Assembly (NCBI RefSeq): GCF_907163125.1 | Contig: NZ_OU015319.1 | Location: 248,001-312,000 of the forward strand | DNA from: Cloacibacterium caeni | Lineage (GTDB): Bacteria; Bacteroidota; Bacteroidia; Flavobacteriales; Weeksellaceae | DNA: 64,000 nucleotides | Reading direction: 5' to 3' | In this document: piece by piece, positions 1-8,428 of the stretch | Numbering within the stretch: the stretch's first letter is position 1 | Layout of the letters: each line of letters opens with the position of its first letter | Translations under genes and position numbers: made by a program | The notes under the pieces: model-generated | What the model was told of the DNA's origin: nothing | Seen by the model: the letters and a program-made list of their open reading frames with translations, nothing else | The model's database searches: none

Positions 1-45
1 GAATTAAAGGAATGTCTTTTATGGTAGCTTTTGTAATCATAAAAA

Positions 46-71
46 AAGAACTTACACAAAGGTAAGTTCTT
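46..71 (-). terminator. Rho-independent terminator after dapA
   Basis: Perfect 10-bp inverted repeat (AAGAACTTAC / GTAAGTTCTT) with a 6-base loop. On the minus strand it is followed by a run of T (A-run at 41-47 on the plus strand). It lies 27 bases after the dapA stop. Confidence 0.85.
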
Positions 72-97
72 AATATTGAAATTTAAAATTTATAAAA

Positions 98-970
98 TTA
101 AATTTTTGCCATTTCTGCTTTTATTTTGGCTTGTAAACCTTCAGAAGCAACAACTAGAGGCAATCTTAAGTAGTTTTTGATGATTCCTTTCTCTGCTAAA
201 ACGGTTTTAATTCCACAAGGATTTCCTTCAGCAAAAATAAGTCTGGTAATTTCTACCAATTTGTTATGAATTTCATAAGCTTCTTTTACTTTTCCTTCGA
301 AAGCAAGTTGTACCATTGTAGAAAATTCCTTAGGATAACCTTGTCCAATTACAGAAATTACACCGTCTCCACCAGCTAAAGTTACTGGAAGTGTATATTC
401 ATCATCTCCAGAAACTAAAGAGAAATTTGTAGGTTTTTTTCTTAAAATGTCAAAATATTGTAAGATGTTTGGTGCAGCTTCTTTAATCATAAAAAGATTA
501 GGGAATTCATTCGCTAAACGCAATGTGGTAGAAGCCTCTATGTTTTGACCAGTTCTTCCTGGAACGTTATAAATAATAATTTGTTTTCCCGTAGAAGCTA
601 GCATTTTGTAATGTTGATAAAGTCCTTCTTGATTGGGTTTGTTATAGTAAGGAGATACCGATAAAACTGCATCGAAATCAGTTAAATCTGCTTCTTCAAT
701 TTGTTTTTTAACTTCTAGAGTATTGTTTCCACCGATTCCTAAAACCAATGGTAAACGTTTATTATTAATCTTTATAACGTGTTTTATAACTTCTTGTTTT
801 TCTGTTGCAGAAAGAGTAGCAGCTTCTGCTGTGGTTCCTAGAACTACTAAATAATTGGTGCCATTTTCGATGTTGTATTCTACTAATCTCGTTAGCGAGT
901 CAAAATCTACTGATAAATCTTCGTTGAAAGGTGTTACTAATGCTACACCTACTCCTTTTAAGTTACTCAT
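98..970 (-). CDS. dapA: 4-hydroxy-tetrahydrodipicolinate synthase
   Basis: Condenses pyruvate with aspartate semialdehyde in the cytoplasm, the first committed step to lysine and diaminopimelate. The 290-residue length is normal for the family. Visible landmarks are the N-terminal GVGVALVTPF strand, the pyruvate-contact region GTTAEAATL (most family members have TTGE here), the catalytic Tyr in IIYNVPGRTGQN, the Schiff-base Lys in FMIKEAAPN, and SGDDEYTLP followed by the glycine-rich GGDGVISV. It is a single gene with its own terminator and is divergent from the 5'-nucleotidase genes. I am sure of the family. The TTAE variant is also seen in other Bacteroidota as far as I know, so I do not read it as loss of function. 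Confidence 0.95.
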   Translation of the reverse strand: MSNLKGVGVALVTPFNEDLSVDFDSLTRLVEYNIENGTNYLVVLGTTAEAATLSATEKQEVIKHVIKINNKRLPLVLGIGGNNTLEVKKQIEEADLTDFDAVLSVSPYYNKPNQEGLYQHYKMLASTGKQIIIYNVPGRTGQNIEASTTLRLANEFPNLFMIKEAAPNILQYFDILRKKPTNFSLVSGDDEYTLPVTLAGGDGVISVIGQGYPKEFSTMVQLAFEGKVKEAYEIHNKLVEITRLIFAEGNPCGIKTVLAEKGIIKNYLRLPLVVASEGLQAKIKAEMAKI

Positions 971-1057
971 TGTTAAATTGTGTTATAAAAATTAATTTGT
1001 TCAAAATTAGTGAAAAATTTTTTTTCAGGAGCAAGAAGTTTACTAATTCTCATCACT

Positions 1058-1218
1058 TTTGGTCCCGCTTTTCGCTGCAATCTTTTAAAATTTTTTCACT
1101 CAGGTTTCATAAAATGAAAAAACCTGAAAATTTTAAAAGGATTTCCGCTTCAAAACGAGGCACGAGTTTCGCCGATTCCTTTAAAAATATAAAAAATACA
1201 AAGAGGCAATCGGGGCTA
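1058..1218. repeat. Palindromic intergenic repeat (flavobacterial type)
   Basis: This fills most of the 343-base gap between dapA and the next gene. Positions 1080-1142 form a long imperfect palindrome (arms ending CAGGTTT / AAACCTG, outer arms TTTTAAAATTTT / AAAATTTTAAAA). A second hairpin pairs CCGATTCCTTT (from 1172) with AAAGAGGCAATCGG (to 1213). The flanking words GGTCCCGCTTTTCGCTG and AATCGGGGCTA resemble a dispersed repeat I know from Flavobacteriaceae intergenic regions. That match is from memory. The 112-codon open frame running across it is not a credible gene. Confidence 0.6.
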
Positions 1219-1284
1219 TTTTTCACTCAAATTTCTTCGGTTCACGCCCGCCAAAAAATCTATTCATAATAACAGATAATCAAT

Positions 1285-1292
1285 TATATTTG
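1285..1292 (+). promoter_or_regulatory. -7 promoter element for the 5'-nucleotidase pair
   Basis: TATATTTG matches the Bacteroidota -7 consensus TAnnTTTG and lies 21 bases before the ATG at 1314. No clear -33 TTG was found. It makes the upstream TTG at 1290 impossible as a start, since that lies inside the promoter. Confidence 0.6.
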
Positions 1293-1313
1293 CATTACAA
1301 TTTTTATAAAATC

Positions 1314-2063
1314 ATGAAAAATAATATTTGGTTGTTGGCCATCGTTGCGCTCACTGCTTCTGCATGCAGAACTCCGCTTCAAGTGGCTCAAGTTCAACCG
1401 CAGAAAAATACTTCTATTACTTCTGAAATTGCAGAAAATCAGAATTTTGTATCCGTTATCGCTCCATATAAAGCAGAGTTGGAGAAAAAAATGAATTCTA
1501 AAATTTCTTACACTTCTGTAGACCTTAATAAATCGGGAGACAATTCTAATTTAGGGAACCTTTTGGCAGATTTTACTTATGAAGGAGCGGAAGAATGGGG
1601 AGAAAAAAATGATATTGATGTAGATGCTGCGGTAATTAACATCGGGGGAATTCGTTCTACGATTGGTGCAGGAGATATTTTGACCAAACATGTTTTCGAA
1701 GTTATGCCTTTTGAAAATGAAGTGGTAATTGTAAAAATGAAAGGGAGTGATTTAAGAGGTTTATTTCAATATTATCTAGAAACACAAAAAAATAACCCTG
1801 TTTCTCATCTTTACATCGAAACAGAAAACGGTAAAATCAATCAAGCCTTAATCGATGGCGAAAATGTAGAAGATGATAAGGTGTATTACATCGCTACATC
1901 TGATTATCTTGCTTTAGGTGGTGATAATATGAAGTTTTTCAGCAAAGGAGAATTGATTTCTACAGGAATTAAATTAAGAGATTTATTTTTAGAATATTTC
2001 AAGAAAAATCCAGAAGTAAAAGCTAATAAAGATATTCGTTTACATTTTAAAGGGAAAAACTAA
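1314..2063 (+). CDS. 5'-nucleotidase C-terminal domain lipoprotein
   Basis: Exported lipoprotein equal to the C-terminal substrate-binding half of UshA-type 5'-nucleotidases. The ATG at 1314 gives a lipoprotein signal (MKNNIWLLAIVALTASAC) with Cys as the lipidation site. The body holds the family's signature stretch VNIGGIRSTIGAGDI (near residues 105-120), VMPFENEVV and YYIATSDYLALGGDNM. The gene overlaps the next by one base (TAATG), and that gene carries the metallophosphatase half, so the two together rebuild one bimodular enzyme. Family knowledge: the C-terminal domain binds the nucleotide base, while the N-terminal domain holds the metals. Real substrate unknown. Confidence 0.88.
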   Translation: MKNNIWLLAIVALTASACRTPLQVAQVQPQKNTSITSEIAENQNFVSVIAPYKAELEKKMNSKISYTSVDLNKSGDNSNLGNLLADFTYEGAEEWGEKNDIDVDAAVINIGGIRSTIGAGDILTKHVFEVMPFENEVVIVKMKGSDLRGLFQYYLETQKNNPVSHLYIETENGKINQALIDGENVEDDKVYYIATSDYLALGGDNMKFFSKGELISTGIKLRDLFLEYFKKNPEVKANKDIRLHFKGKN

Positions 2064-3013
2064 TGAACAGAAAAGAATTTTTAAAAACAGTAGGAGGCGG
2101 AACATTAGCACTTTCTTTAGCGCCAAATTTAGTTTTTGCCAGTCAAAAAAGTATTCTAGATAAAAATGCGGCTTATAAATTAACCGTTTTACATACCAAT
2201 GACCAACACAGTAGAATAGAACCATTTGATTCTAGTTATTCTAGAAATCCTAATCAGGGAGGTTTTGCAAGACGTGCTACTTTAATTCAGCAGATTAGAA
2301 GCCAAGAAAAAAATGTTCTTTTGCTTGATGCAGGAGATATTTTTCAAGGAACACCATATTTTAATTTTTATGGAGGTGAATTAGAGTTCAAATTAATGTC
2401 TATGATGGGTTATGATGCTGCAACTATGGGAAATCATGATTTCGATAATGGTTTAGATGGTTTTTTGAAGGCTTTACCGAATGCTAAATTCCCTTTTATC
2501 ACTTCTAATTACGATTTCAGCAATACCATTCTTGATGGAAAAACCGAAAAATATAAAATCTTCAAAAAAGATGGAATTAAAGTTGGTCTTTTCGGAGTGG
2601 GAATAGAGTTAGATGGATTGGTGGGCAAGAAACAATACCAGGAAACTAAATATTTGAATCCAGTAGAAATTGCACAGCATTATGCAGATTTTCTGAGAAA
2701 AGAAAAAGGTTGTGATTTGGTAATTTGTCTATCACATATTGGTTATGATTACCGAGATGATGCGGATAAAATTTCTGATAAAAAATTAGCAGCTCAGACA
2801 GATAATATTGATTTAATTTTAGGAGGTCACACTCATACTTTTTTACCAGAACCACAATCTTTTACCAATAAAAGTGGCAAAAACGTTTTGGTGAATCAAG
2901 TAGGTTGGGCAGGATTGCTTTTAGGAAGAATAGATTTTTATTTTGACAAAAATAAGAGCTTACAAAATATTTCATGGAATAATCAAGTTATAGATGATAG
3001 GATTTTAGGTTAA
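2063..3013 (+). CDS. 5'-nucleotidase metallophosphatase domain protein
   Basis: Calcineurin-like phosphoesterase, the catalytic half of a UshA-type 5'-nucleotidase. The N-terminus (MNRKEFLKTVGGGTLALSLA) is a signal peptide of Tat/Sec type, but it has NRK rather than a twin arginine. The dimetal motifs are complete: LHTNDQHS, DAGDIFQGTP, MGNHDFDNG, LSHIGYD and GGHTHTF. The protein stops shortly after the metal domain (316 residues), so it lacks the C-terminal domain that the preceding gene supplies. The start overlaps that gene's stop by one base, which implies translational coupling. Likely periplasmic nucleotide scavenging. Confidence 0.92.
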   Translation: MNRKEFLKTVGGGTLALSLAPNLVFASQKSILDKNAAYKLTVLHTNDQHSRIEPFDSSYSRNPNQGGFARRATLIQQIRSQEKNVLLLDAGDIFQGTPYFNFYGGELEFKLMSMMGYDAATMGNHDFDNGLDGFLKALPNAKFPFITSNYDFSNTILDGKTEKYKIFKKDGIKVGLFGVGIELDGLVGKKQYQETKYLNPVEIAQHYADFLRKEKGCDLVICLSHIGYDYRDDADKISDKKLAAQTDNIDLILGGHTHTFLPEPQSFTNKSGKNVLVNQVGWAGLLLGRIDFYFDKNKSLQNISWNNQVIDDRILG

Positions 3014-3019
3014 AAATTG

Positions 3020-5260
3020 ATGATGAAAAAAAATATATTAGTCTTTTTACTGCTTTTATCGTATTTTTCAGTGTTTTCGCAAAGCACCAATAGTAAGTGG
3101 AGCGATTTGTTCTCTTACAATAATGTTTTGGCTTTCAAAGAAAAAGACGGTAAAATCATTGCAGCAACCGAAAATGGAGTTTTTTATTACAACACCATTT
3201 CAGGTGAAATTACCAAACTTTCTAAAGCTAATGGTTTGCACGAAGTGAAAATTTCGGCTTTTGACTATGACGCAGCTACTAATACAGCTATTATAGGTTA
3301 TAAATCTGGTAATTTAGATGTGGTAACTGCAGATGGTGTAACGAATGTGGTAGATATTCCGCTTTCTCAAAGCTACACAGGAAGTAAAACGATTAATAAT
3401 ATTTCTATCAATGGAGACAAAGCCGTGATTTCTGTAGGTTATGGCGTTTCTATTTTTAACATTACCAAAAAAGAATTTGGGGATACTTGTTTCTTTTTTA
3501 ATGGTACTTCTTACGAAAAGGTTTTAGAAGCCACCATAAAAGACAATACGGTTTATGCAGTTACAGAAAATAGCCTTAAATATCATCCTATAGATGTAAC
3601 TTTTTCGGTGTACAGCAATTGGAATTCCGCAGCAGGAAATTATACACAAATAGATTCTAAAGCAACTTTGGTATTATCTAATAACAATACAGTGTATTAT
3701 GGTAATGTGGGAAGTTTAAGTTCAATTCCGCAAAGTTTTACCAAAATTAAAGACATTAAGATTACCGATTCCCAAATTATTGTTGCAGACCAAACCAAAG
3801 TATACGCGTATACACTTACAGGAACTTTGCAAAAAACAATTGATATCGCAGAAGAAGTTAATACGGCTTTTGTTGTAAACAATCAAATTTATACAGGAAC
3901 TAAACTTTCAGGAATTTATGATGAGTCTAAAAACTCCTATAAACCAGATGGTCCATATTCTAACATTTCGTATAAAATTAGTCTTTTAGATAATCAACTG
4001 TGGGTTTCTACGGGAGGAAGAGATGGTTATAATGGTCCATTTTATACAAGTTTAGGGTATTATCATTTTGATGGTAATAAATGGAATTATCCTAATTATT
4101 TTAAAATCTCTCCTTTCGTTTGGAATATTTTAGATGTAGTTCCTAATCCTTCTAAACCTTCCGAAGTTTTCTTTACTAACTATTCTTGGATACAAGGGCA
4201 AAAAGGGATTTATAAAATGGATAATAATGTTTTTATAAAAGCTTATAATCAAACGGACGCTAATAGTCTTTATAATAGACCTGCAGGTTGTGTTTTTGAT
4301 GAAAATAATCAACTTTTTTGTTCCGTTGGACTTTTGCAAAATCAGAAATATACAGAAGGTGTCTATGTTTATGATAAATCTACCGATCAGTTTGTTATTA
4401 ATTCATTAATTTCTGCGGGTAGTATGCAGAAGCCACTTGTAAAAGAAGGCAAATTATTTATTCCATCTCCTTACTATAATCCAGGAGGTTTGATTATTTC
4501 TGATTATAAAAATACACCACTTAGTTTTTCAGATGATAAAACCATACTGATTAATTCAAAAAATGGATTGGCAGCTTCTGGAACTGTTTCAGCAGCGATA
4601 GATAAAAATGATGACATTTGGATAGGAACTAGATTAGGTCTTAGAATTTTACCAAACGCTTCTAATGCAATTAATAATACTGATAATAAAGCAGAGCCTA
4701 TTGTTATTACTCAAAACGGAATCCCAGAAGAACTTTTTAAAGATTTGGTGATTCTTCAAGTAGAAGTAGATTCAGGGAATCAAAAATGGGTTTCTGTAGA
4801 AGGAGGAGGCGTGTTTTACCTCAGTTCTAATGGCGAAAATACCATTTCTCATTTTACAAAAGTAAATTCACCATTACCAAGTGATGTAGTGACAGATATA
4901 AAAGTTGACCCTAAAACCGGAAAAGTCTATTTTGTAACCTTTGATGGAATTGTGGTGTATCAAGGAGATGTAATCAATGTTTCTAGCGATTTTTCTGAGA
5001 TAAAAGTTTATCCAAATCCAGTCGTTACAAGTCAATACAGAGGAAATGTAAAAATTACAGGACTTGCTGAAAAAACTAATATTAGAATTACAGATGCAGC
5101 AGGAAACGTAGTGCATCAAGCAGTAGCTAGAGGAGGTTATTACGAATGGAATCTCAATAATCAAAAAGGCATAAGAGTAGCTTCGGGAATTTATTTTGTC
5201 TTAATGACCAATGAAGATGGAACCGATAAAGCTACCGCAAAAATTGCAGTGGTGAATTAA
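3020..5260 (+). CDS. PorZ-like beta-propeller protein with T9SS tail
   Basis: Secreted protein of about 745 residues. After the signal peptide (MKKNILVFLLLLSYFSVFSQ) comes a repeat-rich region with propeller-blade phrases such as IIAATENGVFYYN, WVSTGGRDG and DIWIGTRLGLRIL. The tail has VYPNP and ends near VASGIYFVLM...AKIAVVN, the type A C-terminal sorting domain of type IX secretion. The layout (two propellers plus sorting domain, directly before recO) fits PorZ, which in Porphyromonas is part of the surface sortase complex that attaches anionic LPS to cargo. Start at the first of two consecutive ATGs. PorZ by similarity of layout and phrases; a general T9SS-secreted propeller protein is the alternative. 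Confidence 0.75.
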   Translation: MMKKNILVFLLLLSYFSVFSQSTNSKWSDLFSYNNVLAFKEKDGKIIAATENGVFYYNTISGEITKLSKANGLHEVKISAFDYDAATNTAIIGYKSGNLDVVTADGVTNVVDIPLSQSYTGSKTINNISINGDKAVISVGYGVSIFNITKKEFGDTCFFFNGTSYEKVLEATIKDNTVYAVTENSLKYHPIDVTFSVYSNWNSAAGNYTQIDSKATLVLSNNNTVYYGNVGSLSSIPQSFTKIKDIKITDSQIIVADQTKVYAYTLTGTLQKTIDIAEEVNTAFVVNNQIYTGTKLSGIYDESKNSYKPDGPYSNISYKISLLDNQLWVSTGGRDGYNGPFYTSLGYYHFDGNKWNYPNYFKISPFVWNILDVVPNPSKPSEVFFTNYSWIQGQKGIYKMDNNVFIKAYNQTDANSLYNRPAGCVFDENNQLFCSVGLLQNQKYTEGVYVYDKSTDQFVINSLISAGSMQKPLVKEGKLFIPSPYYNPGGLIISDYKNTPLSFSDDKTILINSKNGLAASGTVSAAIDKNDDIWIGTRLGLRILPNASNAINNTDNKAEPIVITQNGIPEELFKDLVILQVEVDSGNQKWVSVEGGGVFYLSSNGENTISHFTKVNSPLPSDVVTDIKVDPKTGKVYFVTFDGIVVYQGDVINVSSDFSEIKVYPNPVVTSQYRGNVKITGLAEKTNIRITDAAGNVVHQAVARGGYYEWNLNNQKGIRVASGIYFVLMTNEDGTDKATAKIAVVN

Positions 5261-5943
5261 TGGATAAAAACACGGGATTTTTACTCTCATACATTAAATA
5301 CGGAGATTATGATGCTATTCTGCATTGTTATACATTAGAAAGCGGTTTTCAGTCGTTTTTCATGAGAGGAATATATTCTGCTAAAAACAAAAAGAAAGCC
5401 TTTCTTTCGCCGCTTAATGAGCTGGGAATTACCTTTTCAAGTCATCACGGCAACCTTTCAACGATTAAAAAGGTAGAACTGAATGAGAAGTTACCAGATG
5501 AGGTAAATGTTCATCAGAACGCGGTGATTTTTTTTCTTTCGGATTTTCTCAATCAAATTTTGAAGAACGAAAGTCAGCACGTTGCTCTTTATCAAGAAAT
5601 TAAATTTTTCAAACAGAAAATTTTAGAGAAAAAGATGCATGCGCATTACTTTTTTCTGATTAGGATGCTTCAGTTTTTTGGTATTTCTCCATTGGTATCC
5701 GAAGAAAAATTTTTAAATATTGAAAAGGGAGTTTTTCAAGAAGAAATTACTCAAAAAGAAATGGATGAAGAACTGTCTTCCCTCTGGAAGAAAATTTTAG
5801 ATGAAGAGATAGACGAAGCTTTTATTATTGAAAAAAAATACAGAAAACCTTTATTAGATTCTATTTTGCAGTATTATAAAATGCATTTTCCAGAATTTTA
5901 TTCGCCTAAATCTTTACCTGTAATTTTAGAAGTATTCGAATAA
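5260..5943 (+). CDS. recO: DNA repair protein RecO
   Basis: Recombination mediator that, with RecR, loads RecA on SSB-coated single strands in the RecFOR pathway. The N-terminal OB-fold is plain (GFLLSYIKYGDYDAILHCYT, then FMRGIYSAKNKKKAFLSPLN), followed by the helical domain. No zinc-finger cysteines are visible in the C-terminal part, as is common in this phylum. At 227 residues it is close to the usual length. The start overlaps the previous gene's stop by one base (TAATG). The stop TAA is immediately followed by an insertion sequence, and that TAA is also the 3-bp target duplication, so the protein is not shortened. Confidence 0.92.
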   Translation: MDKNTGFLLSYIKYGDYDAILHCYTLESGFQSFFMRGIYSAKNKKKAFLSPLNELGITFSSHHGNLSTIKKVELNEKLPDEVNVHQNAVIFFLSDFLNQILKNESQHVALYQEIKFFKQKILEKKMHAHYFFLIRMLQFFGISPLVSEEKFLNIEKGVFQEEITQKEMDEELSSLWKKILDEEIDEAFIIEKKYRKPLLDSILQYYKMHFPEFYSPKSLPVILEVFE

Positions 5944-5982
5944 TGAGTTGTCCTAAAAAAGGTTGACTAAAAACTACTTAAT

Positions 5983-6357
5983 ATGTCAACAAAAAAGAAA
6001 ATTTCAAAAATTCCAATTGCCCCACAAATTTATAGCGAAGCATTTAAACGTCAAGTTGTAAGTGAATTTGAGAGGGGTTTATTTACAAAAGCAGAACTTC
6101 GAAGACGTTACAATATTCTAGGCAATAGTTGTCTACCAAGATGGTTAAAAAAATATGGTAAATTTACCTATGAAGATAAATTAACTATTGGTCGTCCTAT
6201 GAAAGATCCTCAACAACAGCGTATAAAAGAGCTAGAAGCTCAATTAGCAAAAAAAGAAGAAGAATTAAAAGTATTTAAACGATTTATTGAAATAGCTGAA
6301 CGTGAGCTTAAAATTGATATTGTAAAAAAGTCTGGTTCCAAACAGTCGAAGAAATAA
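5983..6357 (+). CDS. IS3-family transposase OrfA (copy 1)
   Basis: DNA-binding half of the transposase, 124 residues. The N-terminal part (SEAFKRQVVSEFERG, then KAELRRRYNILGNSCLPRWL) is a helix-turn-helix. The rest (QQRIKELEAQLAKKEEEL) is a leucine-zipper-like coiled coil, as usual in IS3 OrfA. Near the 3' end the heptamer A-AAA-AAG (6324-6330) is a canonical -1 slippery site. After slippage the reading frame is open through to orfB, which predicts an OrfAB fusion transposase. Identical copy at 7977-8351. Confidence 0.92.
   Translation: MSTKKKISKIPIAPQIYSEAFKRQVVSEFERGLFTKAELRRRYNILGNSCLPRWLKKYGKFTYEDKLTIGRPMKDPQQQRIKELEAQLAKKEEELKVFKRFIEIAERELKIDIVKKSGSKQSKK
6324..6330 (+). promoter_or_regulatory. 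Programmed -1 frameshift site (A6G)
   Basis: A AAA AAG in the orfA frame (GTA AAA AAG). The -1 frame continues VWFQTVEEINVNSS and then joins LTIYELC of orfB with no stop. This is the standard IS3-family device for making the OrfAB transposase. The mirror copy lies at 8004-8010. Confidence 0.8.
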
Positions 6358-6371
6358 ATGTAAATAGTTCA

Positions 6372-7250
6372 TTGACTATTTATGAGTTATGCGAACTGTT
6401 TGGATACACAAAACAAGCATTTTACAAGCGAAAGAAAAACGTTAGAACACCTAAATACAACTCAGAATTATTACGAAGTTTAGTCGTTACTATTCGTAAG
6501 CAATTACCCCGAACAGGTGGCAAGAAACTTTATGTAATGTTACAAGATGAATTTACAAAACATCATATATCAATTGGTCGAGATAATTTCTTAGATTTTT
6601 TAAAAGCAGAACATTTACAAGTACCTAAAGTTCGAAGATATTACAAAACAACAAACTCACGACATTGGATGAAACGCTATCCAAATTTAATTAGCAATTT
6701 AGTACTTAACAGACCTGAGCAAGTTTGGGTTGCTGATATAACTTATTTACGAACAAAAGAGAAAACATACTATTTGCATTTACTCACTGATGCTTGTTCC
6801 AAGAAAATCGTTGGTTATCAACTGTCAGATAATTTAATGAGTTCAACTACAGTAAAAGCTTTAGAAATGGCTTTGATTAACAGGGAAACAAAAAATCAAC
6901 TCATTCACCATTCTGATAGAGGTTTACAATATTGTAGTAAAGAGTATACCGAATTGTTAAAGAAAAACAATATTTTAATTAGTATGACGCAAGAATACGA
7001 TCCATATGAAAATGCAGTAGCAGAAAGAGTAAATGGAATTTTAAAAGAAGAATTTGGTTTACATGAAATATTTGAAAACTATCAAAATTTAAACAAACAA
7101 GTTACACAAGCCATAACTTTATACAACAATTTTAGAATACATATGTCAATTAATATGATAACTCCAAACCAAGCACATCAACAAAAAATAATACATTTAA
7201 AACAATGGAAAAAAATAAATCGTAACAGAATTAATTCTGCTACGATTTAA
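6372..7250 (+). CDS. IS3-family transposase OrfB (copy 1)
   Basis: Catalytic half with an rve-type RNase H fold. The DDE residues are visible: D in VWVADITYLRT, D in IHHSDRGLQY, and E in AVAERVNGILKEEF, with the usual 35-residue spacing between the last two. The HTH_21 region precedes it. There is no good ATG at the beginning (the frame opens with TTG at 6372). It is most likely made as the 3' part of OrfAB by the frameshift at 6324-6330. Full length at 292 residues. Confidence 0.92.
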   Translation: MTIYELCELFGYTKQAFYKRKKNVRTPKYNSELLRSLVVTIRKQLPRTGGKKLYVMLQDEFTKHHISIGRDNFLDFLKAEHLQVPKVRRYYKTTNSRHWMKRYPNLISNLVLNRPEQVWVADITYLRTKEKTYYLHLLTDACSKKIVGYQLSDNLMSSTTVKALEMALINRETKNQLIHHSDRGLQYCSKEYTELLKKNNILISMTQEYDPYENAVAERVNGILKEEFGLHEIFENYQNLNKQVTQAITLYNNFRIHMSINMITPNQAHQQKIIHLKQWKKINRNRINSATI

Positions 7251-7295
7251 CTATATTTGAATTATTAACGAGTCAACCTTTTTTAGGACAACTCA

Positions 7296-7962
7296 TTCCA
7301 TTTACTCTTTCTGCTACTGCATTTTCATATGGATCGTATTCTTGCGTCATACTAATTAAAATATTGTTTTTCTTTAACAATTCGGTATACTCTTTACTAC
7401 AATATTGTAAACCTCTATCAGAATGGTGAATGAGTTGATTTTTTGTTTCCCTGTTAATCAAAGCCATTTCTAAAGCTTTTACTGTAGTTGAACTCATTAA
7501 ATTATCTGACAGTTGATAACCAACGATTTTCTTGGAACAAGCATCAGTGAGTAAATGCAAATAGTATGTTTTCTCTTTTGTTCGTAAATAAGTTATATCA
7601 GCAACCCAAACTTGCTCAGGTCTGTTAAGTACTAAATTGCTAATTAAATTTGGATAGCGTTTCATCCAATGTCGTGAGTTTGTTGTTTTGTAATATCTTC
7701 GAACTTTAGGTACTTGTAAATGTTCTGCTTTTAAAAAATCTAAGAAATTATCTCGACCAATTGATATATGATGTTTTGTAAATTCATCTTGTAACATTAC
7801 ATAAAGTTTCTTGCCACCTGTTCGGGGTAATTGCTTACGAATAGTAACGACTAAACTTCGTAATAATTCTGAGTTGTATTTAGGTGTTCTAACGTTTTTC
7901 TTTCGCTTGTAAAATGCTTGTTTTGTGTATCCAAACAGTTCGCATAACTCATAAATAGTCAA
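7296..7962 (-). pseudogene. IS3-family OrfB, 3' truncated (copy 2)
   Basis: Matches OrfB of copy 1 up to AVAERVNG and then breaks at the terminal repeat of copy 1. The catalytic Glu is kept, but the last ~70 residues are gone. The missing part is not found on the other side of copy 1. Probably non-functional for its own transposition, although it could be bound in trans. Confidence 0.9.
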
Positions 7963-7976
7963 TGAACTATTTACAT

Positions 7977-8351
7977 TTATTTCTTCGACTGTTTGGAACC
8001 AGACTTTTTTACAATATCAATTTTAAGCTCACGTTCAGCTATTTCAATAAATCGTTTAAATACTTTTAATTCTTCTTCTTTTTTTGCTAATTGAGCTTCT
8101 AGCTCTTTTATACGCTGTTGTTGAGGATCTTTCATAGGACGACCAATAGTTAATTTATCTTCATAGGTAAATTTACCATATTTTTTTAACCATCTTGGTA
8201 GACAACTATTGCCTAGAATATTGTAACGTCTTCGAAGTTCTGCTTTTGTAAATAAACCCCTCTCAAATTCACTTACAACTTGACGTTTAAATGCTTCGCT
8301 ATAAATTTGTGGGGCAATTGGAATTTTTGAAATTTTCTTTTTTGTTGACAT
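7977..8351 (-). CDS. IS3-family transposase OrfA (copy 2)
   Basis: Same 124-residue protein as OrfA of copy 1: helix-turn-helix followed by a coiled coil. It carries the same A6G slippery heptamer (8004-8010, complement). Its upstream end keeps the native left terminal repeat at 8366-8390. OrfA alone is known in IS3 elements to repress its own promoter. Confidence 0.9.
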   Translation of the reverse strand: MSTKKKISKIPIAPQIYSEAFKRQVVSEFERGLFTKAELRRRYNILGNSCLPRWLKKYGKFTYEDKLTIGRPMKDPQQQRIKELEAQLAKKEEELKVFKRFIEIAERELKIDIVKKSGSKQSKK

Positions 8352-8402
8352 ATTAAGTAGTTTTTAGTCAACTTTTTTCAGGACAAGACATAAAAATAAA
8401 AA

Positions 8403-8422
8403 AACCGCCTAATTAGGCGGTT
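8403..8422 (-). terminator. Terminator of the FKBP-like lipoprotein gene
   Basis: Perfect palindrome AACCGCCTAA / TTAGGCGGTT, with an A-rich stretch on its left that is a T-run on the minus strand. It begins 7 bases after the gene's stop and could also end readthrough from the IS pair. Confidence 0.8.
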
Positions 8423-8428
8423 ATATTT

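Larger units (their letters stand above)
5944..8390. mobile_element. Nested inverted pair of IS3-family elements
   Basis: Copy 1 (5944-7295) is complete in genes and reads rightwards. Copy 2 (7296-8390) reads leftwards and has lost the 3' part of its orfB. The outer flanks both read TAA (5941-5943 and 8391-8393), a 3-bp target duplication for the whole block. Copy 1 has no duplication of its own. The outer right end (8366-8390, ending GGACAAGACA) is the orfA-side terminal repeat. The outer left end (5944-5968, TGAGTTGTCC) is the orfB-side type, identical in complement to the end at 7271-7295. The coding parts of the two copies look identical, so the events are recent. Confidence 0.9.

Noticed and set aside
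931-1269. 112-codon rightward frame
   Set aside because: It begins inside dapA on the other strand and runs through a palindromic repeat. Composition is unlike a protein.
5944-8390. Disruption of recO by the IS pair
   Set aside because: The IS entered after the stop codon and its TAA duplication restores the stop, so RecO is complete.
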